Under the pieces are notes generated by a model, which saw only the letters and a list, made by a program, of their open reading frames with translations, did not search any database and was not told the origin of the DNA. Positions 17,044 to 25,963 of a DNA stretch of 64,000 bases are shown one piece after another. Source of the stretch: JAFDZO01 sp041859205 (GTDB taxonomy: Bacteria > Bacteroidota > Ignavibacteria > Tepidaquicellales > Tepidaquicellaceae); the NCBI GenBank assembly GCA_041859205.1, contig JBHEKU010000061.1, forward strand, positions 28,915-92,914, read 5' to 3'. Position numbers and translations under genes: made by a program. Numbering within the stretch: the first letter of the stretch is position 1; each line of letters opens with the position of its first letter.

Positions 17044-17199
17044 ATTTTAAAATTCTGAAAAAGGTAAATAAAATCTCATGTGTTTTCCCCTTGAAAAAAT
17101 TATAAGAATATCGAAAATTACATAACTATTATAAATGAATTTCTATTGTTAAAATTTTATAATAATTCACAATATTCTCAAAAAAATAAACTTAAAACT

Positions 17200-19113
17200 A
17201 TGAGAAAAAAAACAACAATGTTCTTATTTGCACTTTGTTTTGTCTTACCATTTTTGACTGCAAGCGCAGATACAAAAAAAGGTACGGGCAACGGTTCTAA
17301 CGTTGATAGCTCTGCCACTCCTGATGCTTACGGTTACAGATGGAAAGATAATACAGATGCAGGTGGACCATCATATCTCTTTAGAGATACAACCTCAGGC
17401 CCGGCTTCGAACTGGCAAAGAGTTACAGGTCTTAGCGATGATAATAACGTAGGACCTTTTCAATTAGGTTTCAATTTCAGATATTATTATTATAATGTCT
17501 CGCGTGTAAGAATCGGCTCCAATGGTTATTTGTTATTGGAATCAGGTTCAGATGTAAACACAAGCCCGTTAAATTCAGGCTTCCCGACAATTCCACTTCC
17601 AACCGTTCCTAACAATTACATTGCAGGTTACGGAGCAGATTTAATTTTCGGTACAGCTGCTCAGCCTGGAAAATGTTATATATACAGAAATAATGTTGAT
17701 AGCGTTATCATCAGTTATTATGATGTTCCGCTATGGCAGCAGGCAGCACCGGGATACAACGGCAGCCATACATTTCAGATAATTCTTACAAAATCCGATT
17801 CTTCTGTTACCGTAATGTATAAAAATATTGCCGGAACTTTACAGCCGCCTTCCACAGGTAATGCGCTTGTAATGGGTATCGAAAATATCACAGGTAATGT
17901 TGGGTTACAAAGATATTCAGGTGTGGGACCAACCCCTATCACCAATAACATGGCATTAAAATATTACTATCCAAGATCAACAACTTTTTCTGTAAAAGAT
18001 GCTGCAGTTTCATGGGTAGATAATACAACTACCGGCGGTATATTTAAACTGACAAATGATACATTAACAATCAGGTCAAGAATTGCCAATACAGGTAATG
18101 TTACTACAGGCGGAACTTTCATTACGAGTCTGGCAGTAAAGAATGCTACCAATGTTACAGTTATGACAGACTCTGTAGTTGTTCCTTCACTTAATGCAGA
18201 GACAGATACACTTGTAAGCTTTACAAAGAAATTTATACCGACAACTGCAGGTAAATATACAGTAACAGTTACAACACTTCTTACAGGAGATGCAGTGCCA
18301 AGTAATAACGTAAAAAATCTTGAACTGAACGTAGTATCACGTACTTCACCGTGGCTTACACTTGCCTATGATAACGGAACAAATACCGGCGGTATCTCAT
18401 GGGCAGGCGGTACAGGGGCAGTTGCAATGTATTTTGTACCACCTGTATATCCTGCAAGAATTGATACATTAAGATTCTTTATCGCAGCTAATACAAATAA
18501 TGTTTCATTCTTTGCAAAAATTATTGACGATGACGGAATAGGCGGTTTACCGGGTACAGATCTATATACTTCATCAGCTGTTACTCCTACAAGCACAACT
18601 GCCTTTACAAATGTAGTTGTTCCGGGCGGAATTACAGTTAACAGCGGCGGATTTTATGTATCATGGGTAATGAACGGTGAAAGCATTCAGATTGGTGAAG
18701 ATATTACTGCTCCAATTTCAAACAGAAGTTACGAAGGTTTAGGCGGCTCTTATGCTCCTTACAGAAACGGTTCAACAAATGATCCGATGATAAGAGCAGT
18801 TGTTAAGAACCCGTCAGTCGGTGTTGTTAATAACAATACAGGCATTCCTGAAAGATTCTCATTGTCACAGAATTATCCAAATCCATTCAATCCTGCTACA
18901 ATGATTAATTTCAGCATTCCTGTAAATTCATTCGTAAGACTTTCTGTTTATGATATTCTCGGAAGAGAAATTCAGCAGCTTGTAAATAACGATTTAACAC
19001 CGGGCAGCTACAGTGTTGATTTCAATGCTACAGCTTTAACAAGCGGTGTTTATTTCTACACACTTACAACAAACGGATTTACTGATACAAAGAGAATGCT
19101 ATTAGTAAAATAA
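17200..19113 (+). CDS. Secreted protein with T9SS type A sorting domain
   Basis: 637 residues from ATG 17200, which places a good signal peptide (MRKKTTMFLFALCFVLPFLTA...) at the N-terminus; an in-frame TTG at 17146 would add 18 polar residues and is rejected. Residues about 25-260 form a beta-rich adhesin-like module (FQLGFNFRYYYYNVSRVRIG and repeated Gly/Asn turns), 265-380 resembles a CARDB-type Ig domain, and 390-530 a further beta module. The T9SS domain begins near 553 (SLSQNYPNPFNPATMINF) and ends DTKRMLLVK. Probably a surface or secreted adhesive protein; no catalytic motif is visible. It follows the Kelch cargo gene and is separated by a terminator. Confidence 0.85.
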   Translation: MRKKTTMFLFALCFVLPFLTASADTKKGTGNGSNVDSSATPDAYGYRWKDNTDAGGPSYLFRDTTSGPASNWQRVTGLSDDNNVGPFQLGFNFRYYYYNVSRVRIGSNGYLLLESGSDVNTSPLNSGFPTIPLPTVPNNYIAGYGADLIFGTAAQPGKCYIYRNNVDSVIISYYDVPLWQQAAPGYNGSHTFQIILTKSDSSVTVMYKNIAGTLQPPSTGNALVMGIENITGNVGLQRYSGVGPTPITNNMALKYYYPRSTTFSVKDAAVSWVDNTTTGGIFKLTNDTLTIRSRIANTGNVTTGGTFITSLAVKNATNVTVMTDSVVVPSLNAETDTLVSFTKKFIPTTAGKYTVTVTTLLTGDAVPSNNVKNLELNVVSRTSPWLTLAYDNGTNTGGISWAGGTGAVAMYFVPPVYPARIDTLRFFIAANTNNVSFFAKIIDDDGIGGLPGTDLYTSSAVTPTSTTAFTNVVVPGGITVNSGGFYVSWVMNGESIQIGEDITAPISNRSYEGLGGSYAPYRNGSTNDPMIRAVVKNPSVGVVNNNTGIPERFSLSQNYPNPFNPATMINFSIPVNSFVRLSVYDILGREIQQLVNNDLTPGSYSVDFNATALTSGVYFYTLTTNGFTDTKRMLLVK

Positions 19114-19140
19114 TTTATAAAGACATAATCTATATAAACA

Positions 19141-19170
19141 AAAAAGGGAGCGAAGAGCTCCCTTTTTGTT
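19141..19170. terminator. Intrinsic terminator, probably bidirectional
   Basis: GGGAGC/GCTCCC stem over a GAAGA loop, flanked by A-run and T-run, between convergent T9SS and lipoprotein genes. Confidence 0.88.
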
Positions 19171-19191
19171 TTGTAAAAAACTCTGTAAAGA

Positions 19192-19803
19192 TTATTTAAA
19201 ATCTACACTGAATAAAATTTCTTCCATTGTTTTTTCGTTAGCATCATAATTTGCTGTAGGTGTGTAAGCGTAAACAACGTAATTTCCATTGGTGCTTGCA
19301 TCTATAGCAGACATAATTAGCATAGACATTTCGGTACCGTTAATTTTTCCGACTGCGCCTACATAATAAGCTTCGATATCGCCGATTTGTACATAGTGAG
19401 CTTCACCTTCGGGTTCAAAATCAAAATCTGCCAATGCCATTTCTAATAAATCATCTGCTGAGATCTTATCGTTTCCGAATACAACAGCTGTTGAACCCAT
19501 GGACTTATCAGGACTCATTGTTCCTAATTTGGTTGAAGAGTTTTCTGTTATTGTCCAGTCAGATGGAAGGTTAAATGTCATTTTTCCGTCTTTTGATTCC
19601 AGTTTTGTCCATCCGGAAGGAACTTCAGCTTTTATTTCTTTTTTCGGTTCTGAAGATTTTTTTACTTCTTTTTTCTTTTTGGAGTCAGTTGTAGATTCCG
19701 TTGTTTTTTTATCTTTCGTTTCTGTTGTTGATGTTTTTTCTTCTTTTTTTCCGCAGCCTGAGATTAAAAACAGGAATAGTACAAGGAGTGCCAGAGATTT
19801 CAT
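19192..19803 (-). CDS. Hypothetical lipoprotein
   Basis: 203 residues from the ATG at 19803; an upstream TTG start would bury the signal. MKSLALLVLFLFLISGC ends in a lipobox with Cys17. A Lys/Thr/Glu-rich linker (18-62) leads to a globular domain (65-203) beginning VPSGWTKLESKDGKMTFNLPSDW, which recalls the periplasmic PsbP-like or DUF1795-type folds, but I do not assign it. The acceptor cysteine would be acylated by the Lgt/LspA/Lnt pathway. Function unknown. Confidence 0.75.
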   Translation of the reverse strand: MKSLALLVLFLFLISGCGKKEEKTSTTETKDKKTTESTTDSKKKKEVKKSSEPKKEIKAEVPSGWTKLESKDGKMTFNLPSDWTITENSSTKLGTMSPDKSMGSTAVVFGNDKISADDLLEMALADFDFEPEGEAHYVQIGDIEAYYVGAVGKINGTEMSMLIMSAIDASTNGNYVVYAYTPTANYDANEKTMEEILFSVDFK

Positions 19804-20025
19804 TTGAGTTGGGTTTAATTTGTGATTAGAATTCAAAATACTACTTTATGCTTTCTTTTGAAACTCATAAAAAGAATTTGCAAGAATATTTGTTTTGTTT
19901 TTTGTTCTACAATAATTCTGTATTTTAGTTCCATTAAAATTTATTTTCAATATTAACTCAAAAAAAATCAGAGTTATTGAAACTTCTTTTCGTGTTTTGA
20001 GTTAGATAAAAAAACAAAAAACTTC

Positions 20026-20757
20026 ATGAAAAAAACATTACTCATTCTTATTACTGTTGTTTTCTTTTCAAATTTTTATTCAACAGGTTATTCCCAGAGT
20101 TTGGCAATCGGCTACAGAGTAGCTTCGGGTTCATTTAAACCTTTAGATTTTGTAATTGACAGATATAATCAGACACGTACAGCCATTCTTACCAAAAATA
20201 TGGATAAGATAAGTTCTGTCTCGGGCTTAGTGTATAGCGTAGGATACAATTTTGGCGAATACGGTCTGGAAGTTGAAATTCCTAATTTGAAATCGCCCAC
20301 CGTTACCGCTGAGACATCAACTCAGATAAGAGAGCTTTATATGGAAATATCGGGCTTTGAGTTCAATGCATCCGTGGGTAAAGAAATTTTTAATGATGGC
20401 GCATTTTTCGGTTTTCTTGGGGGCACAATGAGCGTAGATAACGTAAAGCCTACAATATTTACCCGTATATACAATAAAAATACTTCTGCCGGAGAATTTG
20501 GGAAAGTCGAAGCAAAGAGCGCGATTAATATGGGCATCGGACCTTATGTAGGCGTACATTTATTGTTTCCTTCTGTTATAATATTTGGAGAAGTGAGACC
20601 ATTTTATAAATTTTCTTTAGTAGGCTCAGATTTTTATGAAGTAAACAGAGGGCTTAATCCTGCCACATGGTCTGCCGATAATACAGATGATCTTGAAGGC
20701 AGCATGAACACTTTGGGAGTAACTGCAAAAATAGGTATCACAGTGGCAATTTTTTAA
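20026..20757 (+). CDS. Probable outer-membrane beta-barrel protein
   Basis: 243 residues with a signal peptide (1-23, ending GYSQ). The mature region alternates polar and hydrophobic residues in strands rich in Gly, Tyr and Phe (GLVYSVGYNFGEYGLEVEI, MGIGPYVGVHLLFPSVIIFGEV), and the final residue is Phe in TAKIGITVAIF, the usual C-terminal signal for the BAM machinery. About eight to ten strands fit the length. No family is recognised. Followed by an intrinsic terminator. Confidence 0.65.
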   Translation: MKKTLLILITVVFFSNFYSTGYSQSLAIGYRVASGSFKPLDFVIDRYNQTRTAILTKNMDKISSVSGLVYSVGYNFGEYGLEVEIPNLKSPTVTAETSTQIRELYMEISGFEFNASVGKEIFNDGAFFGFLGGTMSVDNVKPTIFTRIYNKNTSAGEFGKVEAKSAINMGIGPYVGVHLLFPSVIIFGEVRPFYKFSLVGSDFYEVNRGLNPATWSADNTDDLEGSMNTLGVTAKIGITVAIF

Positions 20758-20780
20758 TACGTTTTTATAAATACGATGTT

Positions 20781-20816
20781 AAAAGCCGTTCATTTAATTC
20801 TGGACGGCTTTTTTTA
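20781..20816 (+). terminator. Intrinsic terminator
   Basis: AAAAGCCGT pairs with ACGGCTTTT over a 14-nt loop and is followed by further T residues, downstream of the barrel gene. Confidence 0.85.
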
Positions 20817-20958
20817 TTTCTGAACAAAATGACATTCTATTCCGTAGAAATTGAAATAAGATTTTAATAATTTTTCTTTTGGCTGTCCCCTTTTGTAAAT
20901 TTCATTCGTTGTTAAAGTATAAATCAATAATTGATTTAAAAACTTAACTTTTAACAAA

Positions 20959-21339
20959 ATGACAAACAAAGACAACTCTCTCAACTGGTTTGAAATCCCT
21001 GCCTCAGATATCAAACGCGCAACAAAATTCTATGAAACAATATTTTCTGTGGAAATGCCTCAGATGGAAATGGGCGGCTCAATGGCTTTCTTCCCTGCTG
21101 ATATGCAGAACGGCAAAGTCGGCGGAGCTGTTGTGCAAAGCGACATGCATAAACCATCTGCTGACGGTGCAGTAATTTATCTCAATGCAAATCCTGATTT
21201 AGATATTGCTTTGAGCAAAGTTGAAAAAGCAGGCGGTAAAATTGTAATGCCTAAAACAAAAATCACGGATGAAATCGGCTATATGGCTTTCTTCATTGAT
21301 AGTGAAGGAAATAAAGTCGGAATGCATTCAAACAAATAA
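20959..21339 (+). CDS. VOC family protein (glyoxalase/bleomycin-resistance fold)
   Basis: 126 residues with two beta-alpha-beta-beta-beta modules: NWFEIPASDIKRATKFYETIF and VIYLNANPDLDIALSKVEKAGG, then the ending YMAFFIDSEGNKVGMHS typical of VOC proteins. Members include glyoxalases, dioxygenases and antibiotic-binding proteins; the metal ligands are not all clear here (Glu in DSEGN is present). It is the first gene of a three-gene unit with a YCII protein and an ECF sigma factor, a context that suggests it is a target or partner of that sigma factor. Confidence 0.85.
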   Translation: MTNKDNSLNWFEIPASDIKRATKFYETIFSVEMPQMEMGGSMAFFPADMQNGKVGGAVVQSDMHKPSADGAVIYLNANPDLDIALSKVEKAGGKIVMPKTKITDEIGYMAFFIDSEGNKVGMHSNK

Positions 21340-21351
21340 AACAATTCAATC

Positions 21352-21693
21352 ATGAAAGATTTTTTATTGTTGTTCAGAGGAACTGATACAAAACCCGATT
21401 ACTCACCTGAACAGGTTCAGGCACAAATGCAGAAATGGATGGACTGGGTAAACGGCATTGCTCAAAATGGCAAGTTTAACGGCGGCAATCCTCTCTTTGA
21501 TACCGGTGTAACTATTACCGGTACAAAAAAAGTTGTTACTGACGGACCTTTTATGGAAGGCAAAGAAATGCTTGGCGGATATATTTCAGTAAGTGCTGAA
21601 AACTATGATGAAGCCGTTGCGATAGCCCAAAATTGTCCCATATTAGATGGAGAAACGGGAAGCGTTGAAGTAAGAGAAGTAAGACCTGTTTAA
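21352..21693 (+). CDS. YCII-related (DGPF domain) protein
   Basis: 113 residues. FLLLFRGTD opens the ferredoxin-like fold, TDGPFMEGKEMLGGY carries the DGPF motif, and the end GSVEVREVRPV is the usual last strand of the family. DGPF/YCII proteins are encoded beside ECF sigma factors of the ECF42 group and are believed to be their regulon members or cofactors; biochemical role is unproven. It lies 12 nt after the VOC gene and 4 nt before the sigma gene. Confidence 0.9.
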   Translation: MKDFLLLFRGTDTKPDYSPEQVQAQMQKWMDWVNGIAQNGKFNGGNPLFDTGVTITGTKKVVTDGPFMEGKEMLGGYISVSAENYDEAVAIAQNCPILDGETGSVEVREVRPV

Positions 21694-21697
21694 TAGT

Positions 21698-22969
21698 GTG
21701 AACCGATCCAGCGAGAAAATTAATATACTTACAGACCATCTTTTTCGCCATGAGGCGGGGAAGATGGTTGCTGTTTTAACGCGTATTTTCGGTTTACCAA
21801 ACATTGAGCTTGCCGAAGATATTGTTCAGGATGCTTTTGCTCAGGCATTAAAAGAATGGACTTTTAAAACTCCTGAAAATCCTGCTGCATGGTTAATGAT
21901 GACAGCAAAGAATAAGGCAGTAGATATTCTTCGGCGTGAACGTCATAAAAAAAATTACGAAGAAGAATCCTCATACAACTCACAAAATGAATACTCTTCA
22001 ATACCAATCATTGAAAATCTCTTTATGCACAACGAAATAAAGGATAGCCAGTTAAGAATGATATTTGCCTGCTGCCATCCTTCATTAGCATATGCAGACC
22101 AGATTGCTTTCACTTTAAAAATCTGTTCAGGTTTTAGTATAGATGAAATAGCCGCAGCTTTGCTTTCAAATCATGAAACAATCAAAAAAAGAATACAAAG
22201 AGCAAAGAAATTTATTTCAGATAAGAACTTAAAGTTTGATATTCCGGCAGGCAATGAACTAAAGAAAAGATTAGATGTCGTCTTGCACTCTGTTTATCTT
22301 TTGTTTAATGAAGGATATAACTCCGGAAACAAAAGTGAACTGATACGCAAGGATTTATGTGAAGAGGCAATTCGATTAGGATTAATGCTTACAGAAGATG
22401 AATATATAAATCAGCCGAAGTGCTTTGCGCTTGTTGCATTAATGGCATTGCTTGCATCAAGGTTTGAATCACGTTTAAATACTGATGGTGAAATAATTCT
22501 GCTTGAAGAACAGGAAAGAAGTAAATGGAACACAGAGTTAATAAATTTGGGGATGTACTATCTGAATAAATCTTCCGAAGGAAATGAAATAAGTGATTAT
22601 CATGTTGAGGCAGCTATAGTGGCAGAGCATTCAATTGCAAAAAATTTCGAGGAAACGAACTGGACAAGGATACTTCAGCTATATGACATTTTAGTTAAGA
22701 TCAATTCTTCGCCGGTAGTATTGTTAAACAGAGCAATTGTTATTGGTAAATTATCGGGAGCTAAGAAAGCTATTGAAGAAATAAATTCTATTCCCGATGT
22801 AACCAAATTTAAAAAGACAAATTATTTATTTTCTGCAGTGCTTGGCGAATTACATTCACAGGCGAAAAATAACGCGGAAGCAATAAAATTCTTTGAACAG
22901 TCTCTTTCCCTTACAAACTCCGAGGCAGAGAAAAAATTATTACGTAAAAAAATAAATTCTGTCACCTAA
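21698..22969 (+). CDS. ECF sigma factor with long C-terminal extension (ECF42-like)
   Basis: 423 residues from GTG 21698, 4 nt after the YCII stop. Region 2 spans about 10-80 (LAEDIVQDAFAQALKEW, WLMMTAKNKAVDILRRER), region 4 about 130-175 (ICSGFSIDEIAAALLSNHETIKKRIQRAKK). Residues 185-285 match the DUF6596-type segment (LLFNEGYNSG, LCEEAIRLGLML), and 320-420 is TPR-like (PVVLLNRAIVIGKLSG, AEAIKFFEQSLSL). In ECF42 proteins this extension replaces a separate anti-sigma factor and is needed for activity; the signal is unknown. The VOC/YCII/sigma operon is the classical arrangement. It ends 2 nt from the convergent S51 peptidase gene. Confidence 0.92.
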   Translation: MNRSSEKINILTDHLFRHEAGKMVAVLTRIFGLPNIELAEDIVQDAFAQALKEWTFKTPENPAAWLMMTAKNKAVDILRRERHKKNYEEESSYNSQNEYSSIPIIENLFMHNEIKDSQLRMIFACCHPSLAYADQIAFTLKICSGFSIDEIAAALLSNHETIKKRIQRAKKFISDKNLKFDIPAGNELKKRLDVVLHSVYLLFNEGYNSGNKSELIRKDLCEEAIRLGLMLTEDEYINQPKCFALVALMALLASRFESRLNTDGEIILLEEQERSKWNTELINLGMYYLNKSSEGNEISDYHVEAAIVAEHSIAKNFEETNWTRILQLYDILVKINSSPVVLLNRAIVIGKLSGAKKAIEEINSIPDVTKFKKTNYLFSAVLGELHSQAKNNAEAIKFFEQSLSLTNSEAEKKLLRKKINSVT

Positions 22970-22971
22970 TA

Positions 22972-23613
22972 TTATAAAATCATCTGTTCATTGTCTCCGT
23001 TTATTATTAATGCCTGCCCGTCCATTAGAGTTTTATAATTCATATTTTCACTTTTAAAATACTCTACAACTTTATCCATTGATTCAGATTTACCATGCTG
23101 GGATTTAAAGTGAGGTACGATATTATACTGCAGAACATTTAGTCCGTCATAGATACACTCTTCTTTATAAGTAGAAAAAACTTTTGTATCGTCATCTGCG
23201 ATTTCAAGTCCGCGCAATGTAGGTGCAAGTACTACAACTCCTGCACTGTATCCTGCATAAACAATTTTATCTTCGTTCAGCATGTTTTTTATTATTATAT
23301 CAAACCCGCTATCATACATTGCTCTTCTCAATAGAAATGAATCTCCGCCCGGTATCCATACAGAATCGTAATTCATCAACTGTTGTTCCAAACCTTCCTT
23401 ATCGCCGTAGTATTTTCTTAGATCAATTTCTTCTGATGACAATCCTATTTTACTCAAATCTCTGAGTTCCTCTTTTAAAGAATGATGTCTTTCTTTTTCA
23501 GGAAAGTAATCGTGAGCATTTAATATTACTGCTGCGCGTTTATTTCCTGTAACTAATTCTGAAAATTTTTCGGGGTCATTGCCCATACGAAATGAAGATA
23601 AATACAATCGCAT
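22972..23613 (-). CDS. Peptidase S51 family (dipeptidase E-like) protein
   Basis: 213 residues of the class I glutamine-amidotransferase-like fold. The nucleophile elbow GYSAGVVVLAP (Ser near 120) and SVWIPGGDSFLLRRAM before it match peptidase S51; His in VPHF (about 165) is a likely triad member. Relatives include aspartyl dipeptidase PepE and cyanophycinase. No signal peptide, so cytoplasmic. Without the acidic-substrate pocket being checked I do not name it pepE. It is a single gene, convergent with the sigma factor gene. Confidence 0.8.
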   Translation of the reverse strand: MRLYLSSFRMGNDPEKFSELVTGNKRAAVILNAHDYFPEKERHHSLKEELRDLSKIGLSSEEIDLRKYYGDKEGLEQQLMNYDSVWIPGGDSFLLRRAMYDSGFDIIIKNMLNEDKIVYAGYSAGVVVLAPTLRGLEIADDDTKVFSTYKEECIYDGLNVLQYNIVPHFKSQHGKSESMDKVVEYFKSENMNYKTLMDGQALIINGDNEQMIL

Positions 23614-23724
23614 TTTATATTGGAATATTATTCAACTGTTGTGTAAAAGATATATGAATGTTCTCAAAAAATGAAAAGCAGAGATTTAAACTACAGTTTA
23701 TCTTAATTGTGCTAAAGAAAACAA

Positions 23725-23752
23725 AAAAAGGCGGAGTAAATCCGCCTTTCGT
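23725..23752 (-). terminator. Intrinsic terminator of the TPR/trxB/homogentisate dioxygenase operon
   Basis: AAAGGCGGA/TCCGCCTTT hairpin over a 5-nt loop; on the minus strand it is followed by a T-run (the plus-strand A-run at 23723). Confidence 0.85.
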
Positions 23753-23776
23753 ATTTTATACTTTATAGATAAATTT

Positions 23777-24964
23777 TTACTGTCCTTCGTTTATTAACTC
23801 GCTCGGTTCTGCTTCTCTCCAGCTTAGGTAGTATTCTTCTGCGCTCCAGTCTTTGGCAAAGTTTGTAAGTTTTAACGGTCTGAATGTATCCATCATAACT
23901 GCAGTTTCCAAAGTTTCAGTTTTACCCAGCGCAGCGTCAACTGTTCCCGGATGAGGTCCGTGCGGGATTCCATTCGGATGTAAACTGATAGAAGCATACT
24001 CAACACCTTTTCTGCTTGAAAAATTTCCGTCAACATAATAAAGCATTTCATCTGAATCTATATTGCTATGATTGTAAGGAATCGGCACTGCAAGCGGATG
24101 ATAATCAAGAAGTCTTGGGCAGAACGAACAGATTACAAATCCCGGCGCATGGAAAGTCTGATGAATCGGCGGCGGCATATGAATTTTACCTGTGATAGGC
24201 ATAAAATCTTCAATGTTGAAAATCCATGGGAAGTAATATCCGTCATAGCCTACAACATCGAACGGATGGAAATCATAATGAATCGCCGTCATCTGATTTC
24301 CTTTTTTAATTTTTATTACAAAATCACCTTTTTCATCAATCGTAACCATTTCCTCGGGGACTCTTATATCTCTCTCACAAAATGGAGAGTGCTCAAGAAG
24401 CTGACCGAAATGATTTCTGTATCTGCGTGGAGTTTCAACAGGTCCGTTTGATTCAAATATTAATAATCTTGCCGGCGTTGTATAATTGAATTTATAAATT
24501 ACTCCTCTTGGGATTACAATATAATCACCTCTTCTGAATTTCATATATCCTAACTGTGTCTCAAGTGTTCCTTCGCCTTCGTGGACAAAATAAATTTCAT
24601 CGTACAGTGCATTTTTAAAAAATGCATCCGGCTGTGAGGCAGGCAGACACATACTCATTATAACATCGTTGTTATACATTACAGGTTTTCTGCCGTAGAT
24701 AATGTCACTTTCCGGTGTAAGCGGTTTCGTTTTAAAGTGATACGGTTTCAGAGGAGCGTTTTCCCATTCTTCGATATGAAACACTTCTACTTTATCTTCC
24801 ACACCGTTTATCTTAGCAGGAGAATTTATGTGATATGCATTAGAGTAAATGCTGTCAAATCCTATTGTAGAAAACAATTCTTCTTTATACAAAGAGCCGT
24901 CGGGTTGGCGGAACTGTGTATGTCTTTTTTGCGGGAATTTTCCCAGCTTATGATAGAAAGGCAT
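23777..24964 (-). CDS. hmgA: Homogentisate 1,2-dioxygenase family protein
   Basis: 395 residues, cupin-fold. Conserved parts include YHKLGKFPQKRHTQFR at the start, YVHEGEGTLETQLG-like cupin strands (IYFVHEGEGTLETQLGYMKF), the block PPPIHQTFHAPGFVICSF, an HSNIDSDEMLYYV segment with likely iron ligands, and HPNGIPHGPHPGT near 340-352, which holds another ligand His. The enzyme opens the ring of homogentisate in tyrosine and phenylalanine breakdown. It is about 40-50 residues shorter than human or Pseudomonas HmgA, as in the Bacteroidota form. Third gene of an operon after a TPR protein and trxB, gap 43 nt. No fumarylacetoacetase or HPPD gene is adjacent. Confidence 0.88.
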   Translation of the reverse strand: MPFYHKLGKFPQKRHTQFRQPDGSLYKEELFSTIGFDSIYSNAYHINSPAKINGVEDKVEVFHIEEWENAPLKPYHFKTKPLTPESDIIYGRKPVMYNNDVIMSMCLPASQPDAFFKNALYDEIYFVHEGEGTLETQLGYMKFRRGDYIVIPRGVIYKFNYTTPARLLIFESNGPVETPRRYRNHFGQLLEHSPFCERDIRVPEEMVTIDEKGDFVIKIKKGNQMTAIHYDFHPFDVVGYDGYYFPWIFNIEDFMPITGKIHMPPPIHQTFHAPGFVICSFCPRLLDYHPLAVPIPYNHSNIDSDEMLYYVDGNFSSRKGVEYASISLHPNGIPHGPHPGTVDAALGKTETLETAVMMDTFRPLKLTNFAKDWSAEEYYLSWREAEPSELINEGQ

Positions 24965-25007
24965 AATCTTTTGTTATAAAATTAAAAAGAATAATTTATT
25001 ATTAGTA

Positions 25008-25955
25008 TTACTTATGGTTTGCTTCTAAATATCTTTCTGCATCAATCGCAGCCATACAGCCCGTGCCTGCCGCAGTAACTGCCTGGCGATAAATGCTATC
25101 CTGCGCATCGCCGCATACGAAAACTCCCGGAATATTTGTCTCCGAGCTTGTCTTCTTTGTAATAAGATATCCTACTTCATCCATATCTAAAATTCCATTA
25201 AATATATCTGTGTTCGGTTTGTGCCCTATGGCAATAAAAACTCCTTCTACAGGGTAATCGGTTACTTCGCCTGTTACAACATTTTTTAATTTTACTCCGG
25301 TAACTGTTTTCTTGAAATCTTCTTCAGTACCCACAACTTCATCTATAACTGTATCTGTAATAAATTTTATCTTCGGATTTTCTTTTACTCTATCCAGCAT
25401 AATTTTTGATGCGCGGAAGTTCTGGCTTCTGTGAATAATCGTTACTTCAGATGCATGTCTTGTTAAATAATTTGCCTCTTCCATTGCTGTATCACCTGCG
25501 CCAACAACAATCACTCTTTGGTTTTTAAAAAAGAATCCATCACATGTAGCGCATGCAGAAACTCCGTATCCCATGAATTTTTGCTCAGTCGGCAGTCCTA
25601 ACAGCTTTGCTGTTGCGCCCGTTGCAACAATTACCGTATCTGAAGTGTATTCTTCGTTATCATCTGTCCACATCTTAAACGGTCTTTGGGAAAAATCTAC
25701 TTTAGTAATAAATTTATAAATTGACTTCGCGCCGAATCTGTGTACTTGCTTTCTCATTACATCCATCAGTTCCGGTCCCTGTATTCCGTGCTCAAACCCC
25801 GGATAGTTTTCAACTTCAGTTGTTATCATCAGCTGCCCGCCCGGCTGATGTCCTTCAAATATTACCGGATTTAAATTTGCTCTTCCTGTATATAATGCTG
25901 CAGTAAATCCTGCAGGTCCTGAACCTATTATTATTACTTTGTGGTGGTTAGACAT
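25008..25955 (-). CDS. trxB: Thioredoxin-disulfide reductase
   Basis: 315 residues. FAD-binding GSGPAGFTAALYTGRA (11-26), the redox-active pair Cys135-Ala-Thr-Cys138 followed by DGFFF, the NADPH-binding GAGDTAMEEA (about 152-161), and the FAD-contact FVCGDAQD and RQAVTAAGTGCMAA near the C-terminus. It reduces thioredoxin with NADPH in the cytoplasm. The start is 8 nt after the stop of the upstream TPR gene, showing co-transcription. Length is standard for the low-molecular-weight type. Confidence 0.96.
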   Translation of the reverse strand: MSNHHKVIIIGSGPAGFTAALYTGRANLNPVIFEGHQPGGQLMITTEVENYPGFEHGIQGPELMDVMRKQVHRFGAKSIYKFITKVDFSQRPFKMWTDDNEEYTSDTVIVATGATAKLLGLPTEQKFMGYGVSACATCDGFFFKNQRVIVVGAGDTAMEEANYLTRHASEVTIIHRSQNFRASKIMLDRVKENPKIKFITDTVIDEVVGTEEDFKKTVTGVKLKNVVTGEVTDYPVEGVFIAIGHKPNTDIFNGILDMDEVGYLITKKTSSETNIPGVFVCGDAQDSIYRQAVTAAGTGCMAAIDAERYLEANHK

Positions 25956-25963
25956 GGGTTAAA

